35,920 nt of DNA from Pseudonocardia xinjiangensis. GTDB lineage: Bacteria > Actinomycetota > Actinomycetes > Mycobacteriales > Pseudonocardiaceae. Location: the NCBI RefSeq assembly GCF_012911925.1, contig NZ_JAAXKY010000073.1:1-35920 (forward strand), in the 5' to 3' direction. Below, piece after piece: positions 15,676 to 22,830 of the stretch. The notes under the pieces were generated by a model that did no database searches, was not told the origin of the DNA, and was given only the letters and a program-made list of their open reading frames with translations. Both the position numbers and the translations under genes were made by a program. Within the stretch, counting starts at the first letter, position 1, and each line of letters starts with the position of its first letter.

Positions 15676-17285
15676 GAGGTGAGCTCCACCCGCGCCTTCT
15701 CCGCCAGCGTGGCCGCGGTGCGCGGCTGCTCGAAGACCACCGCGGCACTCGCGCCGTCGATGTCGAGGGTGGCGATCATGTTGCCGAACAGCGGCCCTGT
15801 CAACCGGTTCCACGACAGGGGCATGGGCGGCGCGCCGGCGCGGGCCGCCCAGCGGCTCGCGAGGCGGCCCACGGTGCGCGACCAGCCGAGCCGGAACCCC
15901 GGCTTGATCATCCAGCTCATCGTGTTGTGCACGGGGGAGCACGTGAGCTGGTGCACCCGGGCGCTCGGACCGGACGGGAGGTCGGCGCGAGCGGCGTAGC
16001 TGTGGTGGACGTCCCCGGACAGGACGCTGACGGTGGTGGGACCGCTTGCCGCCGCCTTGTCGATCATCGCCGTGAGCCGGTCGAACGAAGCGCGGAAGGC
16101 CGCCCAGTGCTCCAGGTCGGCGGCCTGGCGGATCCGCTCGGCCAGCCGGCCCCGCCAGCCCGGTCGGCCCGAGGCGATCTCGTTGACCGTCTCGAGCTCA
16201 CCGATGGCGTGCGGCAGGAGCCAGGGGATCGACGTGCCGATGACGAGGTGCTCCACCGGTCCGGGGGTACCGACCTGCTCCTCGATCCAGTCGAACTCGG
16301 TGTCGCCGAGCATGAGGTGCTCGCCGCCCTCGAGGATGCGCCCGTTGCGAGAGTCGATCATGATGAAGCGGCTGTGGCCGAGGTCCCAGCGGAAGCTGAA
16401 CCGCACCCCCTTCGCGCCGTCGGTCTCGGCGTCGGCGCGGTCGGCGAGCTCGACGAGCAGCGGCCACGTGTCGCCGTCGTGCTCGAGGATCTTGCGGTAG
16501 TCGGGGTTGGATGCGAGCTCGTCGGGACGGAGGTTGCCGATGTGCTGGTACACCCAGTACGAGGCGATCCCGGCTCGGATGCGGTCGCGCCACCAGGGTG
16601 TACTGCGCATCTCGCCGCGCCAGGACGCCGAGGTGTTCCAGTCGTCGCGCACGTCGTGGTCGTCGAAGATCATGGCGGTGGGCACGGTGGACATCAGCCA
16701 CCGGATCTCCGGGTCGGTCCACGAGTCGCGATAGAGCTCGACGTACTCGTCGTAGCCGACGATCTCCTCGTCCGGCCAGTCCGGGTGGCGGTCGCGCCGC
16801 CCGGCGATGCGGCGCCGGTTCCGGGGGGTCAGCTCGTCGGCGTACACCTGGTCCCCGAGCAGGAGCAGCACGTCGGCGTACTCCTCCGGTGCGCGCTTCG
16901 CCATTCGCGCCGAGTAGGCGTCGAGCGCGTCGATGCCCAGGCTCGCGGCGATCGTGGGGTCGGCCACCTTGGGGTAACGGCAGGACCCGAAGACGATGCG
17001 GTTGCTGCGGTCGGACTCCGGGCCGCGGGTGCGGATCACGCTCGGCGGGAACGGGCTCGCGGACGGCGGCCACACCGCCTCGCCGTCGATCTCCACCTCG
17101 TAGGGGGTGCGGCTGTCCGGGGCGAGACCGGTGACGGGAACGAGCGCGTAGTGGTGCCCGGACACCTCGAAGGTGCGCGCTTCGCAACCGAGCACCGAGA
17201 CGGTGGCTGCGTGTTCCGTCTGCACCCAGACCGACGCGGTGGTCTCGCCGACGTGGCGCAGGACGGGACCCAGTACGAGTGACAC
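15672..17285 (-). CDS. PhoD-like alkaline phosphatase/metallophosphoesterase
   Basis: A 537-residue PhoD-like phosphatase. An N-terminal beta domain (LGPVLRHVGETTASVWVQTE) precedes the metallophosphatase domain, whose metal ligands sit in VFGSCRYPK, LLLLGDQVYADE, MIFDDHDVRDDWN and SVLSGDVHHSYAA. No Tat or Sec signal peptide is seen at the start I chose, unlike secreted PhoD, so this copy is probably cytoplasmic; several actinobacteria have such paralogues. GTG 17285 has AGGGTGA about six bases upstream; GTG 17294 is an alternative. It follows the ROK gene by 23 bp and overlaps the GNAT gene. A phosphodiester or phosphomonoester substrate is expected; it is not identifiable. Confidence 0.9.
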   Translation of the reverse strand: MSLVLGPVLRHVGETTASVWVQTEHAATVSVLGCEARTFEVSGHHYALVPVTGLAPDSRTPYEVEIDGEAVWPPSASPFPPSVIRTRGPESDRSNRIVFGSCRYPKVADPTIAASLGIDALDAYSARMAKRAPEEYADVLLLLGDQVYADELTPRNRRRIAGRRDRHPDWPDEEIVGYDEYVELYRDSWTDPEIRWLMSTVPTAMIFDDHDVRDDWNTSASWRGEMRSTPWWRDRIRAGIASYWVYQHIGNLRPDELASNPDYRKILEHDGDTWPLLVELADRADAETDGAKGVRFSFRWDLGHSRFIMIDSRNGRILEGGEHLMLGDTEFDWIEEQVGTPGPVEHLVIGTSIPWLLPHAIGELETVNEIASGRPGWRGRLAERIRQAADLEHWAAFRASFDRLTAMIDKAAASGPTTVSVLSGDVHHSYAARADLPSGPSARVHQLTCSPVHNTMSWMIKPGFRLGWSRTVGRLASRWAARAGAPPMPLSWNRLTGPLFGNMIATLDIDGASAAVVFEQPRTAATLAEKARVELTS

Positions 17286-17308
17286 GCGACTCACCCTAGT
17301 GACGCGCG

Positions 17309-18253
17309 TCAGACATGCTCCAGGGCGAGCAGCGCGGCGCCGATCTTGCCGGCGTCCCCGCCGAACGTCGCCGGGACGACGGGGGCGATGCCGCGTGCGG
17401 TGGGCGCGTACGCGAACTCCCGCGCGGCGGCCCGCGCAGGCGCCAGCAGCAGCTCCCCGGTCTCGACGAGGCCGCCCCCGACCACCACCGCGTCGACCTC
17501 GAAGATGTTGGCCAGCGACGCGATGCCGACCCCGAGCCACCGGCCGAGCCGGGCGAAGACCGCCTTCGCGATCTCGTCGCCCTGCTGCACGGCCTTGACG
17601 ACGGTGTGGCCGGTCACCTCGCCGTCCTCGGCGCCGAGGCGAGCGATGAGCCCGCCGGGGTCGTCGGCGGCGGCGTCGCGGCCCATCCGGGTGAGCGCAG
17701 TGCCCGACGCGTAGGCCTCGAAGCAGCCGTGGTTGCCGCAGCCGCACCGCGGGCCGTCGGGGTTGAGGATGATGTGGCCGAGCTCGGCACCGAGCCCGGT
17801 GGGGCCGCGGTAGATGCGGCCGTCGAGCACGAGGCCGCCCCCGATGCCCGTGCCGACCGTCACGAGCACCATGTTGCGGTACGGCTCGCCGAGCCGGGCC
17901 TCGGCGAGCGCGGCGACGTTGGCGTCGTTGTCGACGATGACGGGCAGGCTGGTGGCCTTCTCCAGCTGCTCGCGCACGGGCCAGTCGCGGTAGGCGTTGT
18001 TGGGCGCCCAGAGCATGATGCCGACGGGCCACGAGACGATCCCGGCCGCGCCGACCCCGATGGTGGAGACGCTGTGGTCCGAGCGGAAGCGCTCGATCAT
18101 CGAGAGCAGCACTGCGGTGACGGCCTCGCCGCTCGACTCCTCCGGCGTCGGCTCGACGTGCTCGGCCACCACCGTGCCGCGCGCGTCGACCACCGCTCCC
18201 GCGATCTTCGTGCCACCGATGTCGAGTCCGATGGCGAGCCTCGTGTCCGTCAC
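17309..18253 (-). CDS. ROK-family glucokinase
   Basis: A 314-residue ROK sugar kinase. The ATP phosphate motif GLDIGGTKI lies at 9-17, the catalytic Asp is Asp110 in NDAN, and GTGIGGGLVL is at 134-143. The zinc site is complete: GAELGH (E157/H160) and CGCGNHGC with C170, C172 and C177. This Cys-rich element is typical of ROK glucokinases and related kinases and lacks the N-terminal HTH of ROK repressors. Glucose phosphorylation with ATP is the likely role. GTG 18253 is the start; the DoxX gene diverges 68 bp away. It leads the four-gene minus-strand group with PhoD-like, GNAT and glycosyltransferase. Confidence 0.92.
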   Translation of the reverse strand: MTDTRLAIGLDIGGTKIAGAVVDARGTVVAEHVEPTPEESSGEAVTAVLLSMIERFRSDHSVSTIGVGAAGIVSWPVGIMLWAPNNAYRDWPVREQLEKATSLPVIVDNDANVAALAEARLGEPYRNMVLVTVGTGIGGGLVLDGRIYRGPTGLGAELGHIILNPDGPRCGCGNHGCFEAYASGTALTRMGRDAAADDPGGLIARLGAEDGEVTGHTVVKAVQQGDEIAKAVFARLGRWLGVGIASLANIFEVDAVVVGGGLVETGELLLAPARAAAREFAYAPTARGIAPVVPATFGGDAGKIGAALLALEHV

Positions 18254-18321
18254 CCGGGCATCTTGGCATCCGGCGGCGGTTCGCAGCGTTTGGTCCAGGT
18301 CGATGTGGGGAACGGCTCGAC

Positions 18322-19341
18322 ATGCTCCTTCGACGTGTTGCCCGACCTATGCTCGCCGCCCTGTTCATACACGGCGGCATCCAGGCCCTCCGGTCGCCGC
18401 AGGGTCACGCGCAAGTGGCGAAACCCGTGCTCGACGCGGTCGCGCCCGCGGTCGACAAAGCGATCGAGGTGGCTCCCATCGAGGAGCGCCCCGACGACGT
18501 CATGCTGGTCAGGATCGACGGCGGGGTGAAGGTCGTCGCCGGCACGATGCTGGCGCTCGGCAAGTTCCCTCGCCTGTCGTCGGCAGCCCTCGCCGCGTCG
18601 CTGATCCCGACCACCCTGGCCGGCCACCGGTTCTGGGAGGAGAGCGACGAGCAGAAGAAGCAGGACCAGCTCGTCCACTTCCTGAAGAACGCGGGCATGC
18701 TCGGTGGCCTCCTGATCGCCGCGGCCGACACCGAGGGCAAGCCCTCGCTCACCTGGCGCGGGCGCAAGGCCGCGAAGCTCGCCGCCGCCGCTGCCGGTGC
18801 CCAGGCAGCGTCGATCTCTGGTGGCGCCTCCGACGTCTCCGGCCGGGTCTCGGGCGTGGCCCACGAGGTCACCGGCAGGCTCACCGGCACCGCCTCCGAC
18901 GCCACGGGCGCGGTCGCGGGGATCGCCGCCGGGCTGGCCGGCCTCGCGCCGGGCGCCGGCGCCGCCGTGTCCGCCCGCGCCGCCCGTACGAGCTCCGAGC
19001 TGACGTCCCGGGCCGGCGATCTCTCGGCCGACTGGGCCAAGCGCGCCGCCAAGGCCAGGAAGCGGGCCGAGAAGCGCGGGGCGAAGCTGCAGAAGGTCGC
19101 GGAGAAGCGAGGCGCCGAGCTGCAGAAGCGTGCCGCCAAGCGCACCGCGGAGCTGCAGAAGGCGGCCGGCAAGAAGCGTGCCGCGCTGGAGAAGAGGACC
19201 ACTGCCAACGTCCTCGACCAGGCCTCCAAGCTCGGCCAGGACGTGGCGGCTCGGGCGTCCGCGCTCGGGGCCGAGGCCGCGCACCAGGCCGGGGGCGTCG
19301 CGAAGGACGCGAAGAAGCGCGCCCACGCGCTCACGCACTGA
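18322..19341 (+). CDS. DoxX-family membrane protein with histone H1-like Lys/Ala tail
   Basis: A 339-residue protein of two very different halves. Residues 1-150 are a DoxX-type membrane domain: RRVARPMLAALFIHGGIQAL, a second hydrophobic segment around VVAGTMLALGKFPRLSSAALAASLIPTTLAGH, and FLKNAGMLGGLLIAAAD. Residues 150-240 are Ala/Gly/Ser-rich. Residues 240-300 are a Lys/Arg/Ala-rich helical repeat based on KRAEKRGAKLQK, KVAEKRGAELQK, RAAKRTAELQK and KAAGKKRAALEK, like bacterial histone H1-like tails and coiled coils. The protein is much longer than minimal DoxX proteins (about 130-150 aa). DoxX domains are tied to redox and thiol-stress complexes in mycobacteria; the tail could bind DNA, polyanions or acidic lipids. 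The tail's role is inference. Confidence 0.85.
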   Translation: MLLRRVARPMLAALFIHGGIQALRSPQGHAQVAKPVLDAVAPAVDKAIEVAPIEERPDDVMLVRIDGGVKVVAGTMLALGKFPRLSSAALAASLIPTTLAGHRFWEESDEQKKQDQLVHFLKNAGMLGGLLIAAADTEGKPSLTWRGRKAAKLAAAAAGAQAASISGGASDVSGRVSGVAHEVTGRLTGTASDATGAVAGIAAGLAGLAPGAGAAVSARAARTSSELTSRAGDLSADWAKRAAKARKRAEKRGAKLQKVAEKRGAELQKRAAKRTAELQKAAGKKRAALEKRTTANVLDQASKLGQDVAARASALGAEAAHQAGGVAKDAKKRAHALTH

Positions 19342-19359
19342 AACCTGTCGGCGAACAAT

Positions 19360-19388
19360 CCGGCCCGGCTCCGTGGGAGCCGGGCCGG
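19360..19388. terminator. Bidirectional hairpin terminator between DoxX and dodecin genes
   Basis: A perfect 13 bp stem, CCGGCCCGGCTCC (19360-19372) with GGAGCCGGGCCGG (19376-19388), and a 3-base loop, lies between two convergent genes. It starts 19 bp after the DoxX stop and ends 14 bp before the dodecin stop. No U-tract follows on either strand. Confidence 0.75.
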
Positions 19389-19401
19389 TCTCGTCCGTGT
19401 A

Positions 19402-19617
19402 CTAGGTGAGGTCCTCGAGGCGGAACCCGACCTTGAGCGTCACCTGGAAGTGCTTGATCTCGCCGTCCTCCAGGTGCCCGCGGATCTCGGTGGTCTCGAA
19501 CCAGTCGAGGTTGCGCAAGGTGCGCGCCGAGCGGCGGATCGCCGTGCGGATGGCGTCGTCGACGCTCTCCGTGGAAGTCCCGACGATCTCGGTGACGTGG
19601 TACACGTTGTCGCCCAC
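19402..19617 (-). CDS. Dodecin, flavin-binding storage protein
   Basis: A 71-residue dodecin. The sequence VYHVTEIVGTSTESVDDAIRT, then RTLRNLDWFETTEIRGHLEDG and HFQVTLKVGFRLED follow the M. tuberculosis dodecin (Rv1498A type) almost position by position. It includes the Trp of the DWFE segment that stacks on the flavin isoalloxazine and the Q of HFQV that contacts it. Dodecamers store or buffer FMN, riboflavin or CoA. GTG 19617 has GGAAGG about nine bases upstream; the frame runs further upstream, but that part has no dodecin similarity. A small inverted repeat CCGCT/AGCGG (19639-19653) lies just upstream. It is monocistronic, between a terminator hairpin and the carboxylesterase gene. Confidence 0.95.
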   Translation of the reverse strand: MGDNVYHVTEIVGTSTESVDDAIRTAIRRSARTLRNLDWFETTEIRGHLEDGEIKHFQVTLKVGFRLEDLT

Positions 19618-19836
19618 TGTGGAGGTCCTTCCGTTGCACCGCTCTACCAGCGGAAACTGTTCAAATCGCAGCGGTCCCGCGATCGTCGTGGGGCGCCATG
19701 GCGCTGCCCTGGAACCGTCTTCCCGACCCGGGTGGCTCATGAAACCCTTCCCGGCGGCATGCCGGGTACACGGTGTCCCACCGCAGTGACCTCAGCGGCC
19801 GTCGAACCCGAGAGTGATCAACGATCTCCTCGCGAT

Positions 19837-19859
19837 CAAGGTGACTGGCTCACACCTTG
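19837..19859 (-). terminator. Hairpin spanning the carboxylesterase stop codon
   Basis: CAAGGTG (19837-19843) and CACCTTG (19853-19859) form a 7 bp stem with a 9-base loop that contains the TGA stop (19852-19850). A second stem, CCCGGC/GCCGGG (19750-19766), lies about 85 bp further downstream. Together they may end the esterase transcript; the 232 bp gap to dodecin shows nothing else I can name. Confidence 0.4.
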
Positions 19860-21247
19860 TCCGCCCAGATCTCCCGGGACGCCGACACGGGGTCGGCAAC
19901 CACCGAGACGGGCACGTCCCAGATCCGCGTGAGCGCCTCACCCTTCCGGTACTGCGGCCAGCCGGGGTCGCCGGTGGCGGCGAAGGCCGTCAACGACGTG
20001 CGGACCTCCTGCGCCAGGCCGACAGCCTCCGGCGGGACCGAGTCGCCGAAGAGCATGGCCGCCGTTGGACCGTGGAAGTTGCCGAACGTCAGCGGCACGT
20101 CGAGCAGGTGGCAGGCGCCGAGCGCCCCACCGAACACGGGGGTCGGCCAGGCCAGCTCGTAGCACCAGCTGCGGCCGGGGTGCTCCTCGGCGCACCACGT
20201 CGACGGGATGCGGAAGAACGCGTCGGACTGGATGAGGATGTACAAGTCGGCGTCGGAGGCGCCGGGATACGCGGCTCGGTAGGCGTCGAGAGGAACGGCG
20301 TGCGCCGCCGCGACACCGGAGACGTCAACGGCGGACAGATCCTCGTTCATCGCCATGGCGAAGAACCGGTACTCGTCGCGGGTGAACCCGGTCATCAGGT
20401 CGACCTCCCCACGCAGGCCGCGCCAGGGCTGGTCACGCACCACATCCCCATCCACCACCGGCCCGTAGGGAGTGACCTCGCCCGCCCTCGACTGCACGGC
20501 GTGGATCGCCTCGGACGCCACGCCCGCGAAGGCCTCGGAAGTGAGCGGCACACCGAGCGCCGCCGCGATCCGCTCCGCCGTGCCGCGCGCCCGTTCCTCG
20601 GACAGGAAAGCCGCTGTGACGCTCTGCCCGATGGCCCGGCCGAACAGCCCGCGGCCGGCCTGGGCGGCCGTCAGCGCCGCCACAGCGCTGCCTCCCGCCG
20701 ACTGCCCGAAGATCGTCACATTGCCCGGGTCCCCGCCGAAACGCGCGATGTTCTCCTGCACCCAGCGCAGGGCCGCGAGCTGGTCGAGCAGCGCGCGGTT
20801 CTGCGGCGCGTCCGGCAGCCAGCCCAATCCCTCGAAGCCTGTGCGGTAGTTCAAGGTCACCAGCACGACGCCCGAGCCGGCCAGGTTCGCGCCGTCGAAC
20901 TCGGGCTGGCTCGCGGAACCGAAAATGAACGCCCCGCCGTAGAGCCAGACCATCACCGGGAGACCGGCTGCTCCGGGATCGGGCGTCCAGACATTGACGG
21001 TGAGGCAGTCCACAGCGTCACCCGGGTGCCACAGTGCCGGCAAGGGGCGCATCTGGGCCTGCGGTGGCGAGGCGCTGAAAGCGCTACCGTCGAGGACACC
21101 GTCCCACGGCTGTGGCTGCTGCGGCGCCTGGAATCGCCGGGGGCCGTCGAGGGGCGCGGCGTACGGGATGCCCTTGAAAACGCTGACACCATTGTCCGTC
21201 ATGCCTCGTACGGCACCCTGTGTCGTCTGCGCGATGATCTCTTGCAT
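19850..21247 (-). CDS. Type-B carboxylesterase/lipase
   Basis: A 465-residue carboxylesterase family protein (alpha/beta hydrolase, esterase/PnbA type). VFKGIPYAAPLDGPRRFQAPQ is the usual opening, WLYGGAFIFG gives the oxyanion hole at 101-110, and FGQSAGG carries the nucleophile Ser183. Glu292 (FTRDEYRFF) and His380 (ACHLLDVPLTFG) complete the triad. No signal peptide is seen, so it should be cytoplasmic. The start is taken as ATG 21247; a GTG at 21304 would add 19 unrelated residues. The likely role is hydrolysis of a hydrophobic ester; the substrate is unknown. It stands alone, with a 328 bp spacer on its 5' side. Confidence 0.92.
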   Translation of the reverse strand: MQEIIAQTTQGAVRGMTDNGVSVFKGIPYAAPLDGPRRFQAPQQPQPWDGVLDGSAFSASPPQAQMRPLPALWHPGDAVDCLTVNVWTPDPGAAGLPVMVWLYGGAFIFGSASQPEFDGANLAGSGVVLVTLNYRTGFEGLGWLPDAPQNRALLDQLAALRWVQENIARFGGDPGNVTIFGQSAGGSAVAALTAAQAGRGLFGRAIGQSVTAAFLSEERARGTAERIAAALGVPLTSEAFAGVASEAIHAVQSRAGEVTPYGPVVDGDVVRDQPWRGLRGEVDLMTGFTRDEYRFFAMAMNEDLSAVDVSGVAAAHAVPLDAYRAAYPGASDADLYILIQSDAFFRIPSTWCAEEHPGRSWCYELAWPTPVFGGALGACHLLDVPLTFGNFHGPTAAMLFGDSVPPEAVGLAQEVRTSLTAFAATGDPGWPQYRKGEALTRIWDVPVSVVADPVSASREIWADKV

Positions 21248-21575
21248 GGCATCACCCAACACCACCGGCAAAGGCGCCCGGTCCCCAACCGGTAAGGGTT
21301 GCACAACACATACCGCCGGTTCATTTTATCCGCCGAGAGCCGACGGCGAGAGTTCATTTGATTGAAGCCCTTGGACCGTGGTGCCGGCGCCCTCGGTGGG
21401 ACCGTCGGCGAGCAGCGTCCTGGCTCCGCAGTCGCGGTCAGCCCACGTCCAGCACCGCCTTGCCCGCGATCCGGCGGCCGACGGGCGCGGTCCCTCGATC
21501 ACACCCGCACTGCGGGGCAGCGGTCCACGGGAGGTTGTTCCTCCGCCGGGACACCGCGGATGACAGGGTGGGCGG
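21248..21575. other. 328 bp divergent spacer between esterase and phosphatase genes
   Basis: This spacer is the most AT-rich part of the window around 21300-21360. GTTCATTT occurs twice as a direct repeat, at 21319-21326 and 21352-21359 (33 bp period). On the minus strand TAAAAT, within the first copy region, is a plausible -10 for the esterase gene. A CGCCG/CGGCG inverted repeat lies between the copies. The right half holds a possible gene remnant (separate entry). The phosphatase start at 21576 has AGGG about ten bases upstream. Confidence 0.5.
21438..21491 (-). pseudogene. Possible C-terminal remnant of an NADPH:quinone oxidoreductase-like gene
   Basis: Seventeen codons ending in a stop read TAPVGRRIAGKAVLDVG. 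The IAGKAVLDVG ending resembles the last strand of zinc-independent quinone oxidoreductases (typical ends: GKIVLTV, GKVVLDV). Upstream the frame loses all resemblance within a few codons and soon runs antisense into the phosphatase gene, so no full gene can exist. The match is short and may be chance. Confidence 0.22.
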
Positions 21576-22814
21576 ATGACGGAGCAGGCAGAGGCGAACC
21601 GACCAGGGGTCGGCGCGCTCCTGCGTAGCCTCGACGAGGCGCCCCCCACGGAGCTCGTCGACGTCTGCTCGAGCTGGCTGGTGCGGCACATCGGAGCCCG
21701 GGCGTGCGTCCTGCTGCTGTCCGACTACGCCGAGGCCAGCCTGGAAGCGGTCGGTCGGGGCCGGGGTGCGGCGGAGCTCCGCTCGCAGGACCTGGTCGGC
21801 AGTGCCGCCGGGGAGGCCTACCGCGAGCAGCACATCGTTGCGATGGCCGTCGACCATCCGGACGACGTCCCGGCGGCCGGAGCCGTGACGGGCGGGGTGG
21901 GGGGACCGGCGCTGGTCGTGTACCTCCCGGTGTCGGTGCGGTCCGAGCGACTCGGTGTCCTGGCGATCACGCTCCCGGGCGAGGACCTGGACCCGGACGT
22001 GGCGCAGGTCCTCGAGGACGTGGCGCGGGTGTTGGGACACGTGCTCACCGGGGCCCGCCGGTACACCGACCGGTTCGAGATGCTGCGGCGCCGTCGAGAG
22101 CTCGGGCTGGCCGCGGAGATCCAGTGGGAGCTGCTGCCCAGCCTGGCGTTCGAGCTACCCGACTTCTCCATCGCGGGCACCGTGGAGCCGGCGTACGAGA
22201 TCGGAGGGGACAACTTCGACTACGCGATCAGTGCCCACCGGCTGACCGTGGGCGTCAGCGACGCGGCCGGCCACGGGCTGCGGGCCGCCCTGCTCGCCAG
22301 CCTCTCGTGCACCGCGATGCGCAACGCGCGCCGGGCGAACTGCACGATCGTCGAGCAGGCGAGGGCGGCCAACGGGCACCTGGTCGAGCAGTTCCCCGGG
22401 TCCGACTTCGTCACCGGCCTCCTGCTCGACCTCGACGTCGACACCGGTGTCGGGACGATCCTCAACGCCGGCCACCCACCTCCGCTGCTGGTGCGCGACG
22501 GGGCGGTGAGCGAGCTGGTGCTGGCCGCCGGGTACCCGCTGGGGCTGATGACGCCGGTCGAGTACCCGCTGCACCCGATCCGGTTGCAGCCCGACGACCG
22601 GCTGCTGCTGTTCACCGACGGGATCACCGAGGCGCACCGGCCGGGGCATCGGGAGTTCGGCTACCGCCGCCTCGCCGCGATGCTCGCCGAACACCGGCAC
22701 CTGCCGCCCGCCGAGCTCGTCCGGCGGATCACCCACGCCGTCACCGAGTCCTGCCACGGCGAGCTCAACGACGACGCCACCGCGGTCTGCCTCGACTGGC
22801 ACCCCTCCGGCTGA
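21576..22814 (+). CDS. GAF-PP2C (RsbU-type) serine/threonine phosphatase
   Basis: A 412-residue signalling phosphatase. Residues about 20-160 form a GAF-like sensor (VDVCSSWLVRHIGARACVLLL, YLPVSVRSERLGVLAITLPG). A linker helix AAEIQWELLPS leads to the SpoIIE/RsbU PP2C domain: GGDNFDYA at 210-217 (usual GGDxxD; metal Asp212), GVSDAAGHGLRAAL, NAGHPPPLLVRDG, LLLFTDGITEA and NDDATAVCL. All metal Asp positions are present. Family members dephosphorylate anti-anti-sigma (STAS) proteins in partner-switching stress control. No STAS or anti-sigma kinase gene is adjacent, so its target is elsewhere. It converges on the decarboxylase gene, 16 bp apart. Confidence 0.93.
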   Translation: MTEQAEANRPGVGALLRSLDEAPPTELVDVCSSWLVRHIGARACVLLLSDYAEASLEAVGRGRGAAELRSQDLVGSAAGEAYREQHIVAMAVDHPDDVPAAGAVTGGVGGPALVVYLPVSVRSERLGVLAITLPGEDLDPDVAQVLEDVARVLGHVLTGARRYTDRFEMLRRRRELGLAAEIQWELLPSLAFELPDFSIAGTVEPAYEIGGDNFDYAISAHRLTVGVSDAAGHGLRAALLASLSCTAMRNARRANCTIVEQARAANGHLVEQFPGSDFVTGLLLDLDVDTGVGTILNAGHPPPLLVRDGAVSELVLAAGYPLGLMTPVEYPLHPIRLQPDDRLLLFTDGITEAHRPGHREFGYRRLAAMLAEHRHLPPAELVRRITHAVTESCHGELNDDATAVCLDWHPSG

Positions 22815-22830
22815 TCGGACGGGGTGACGA

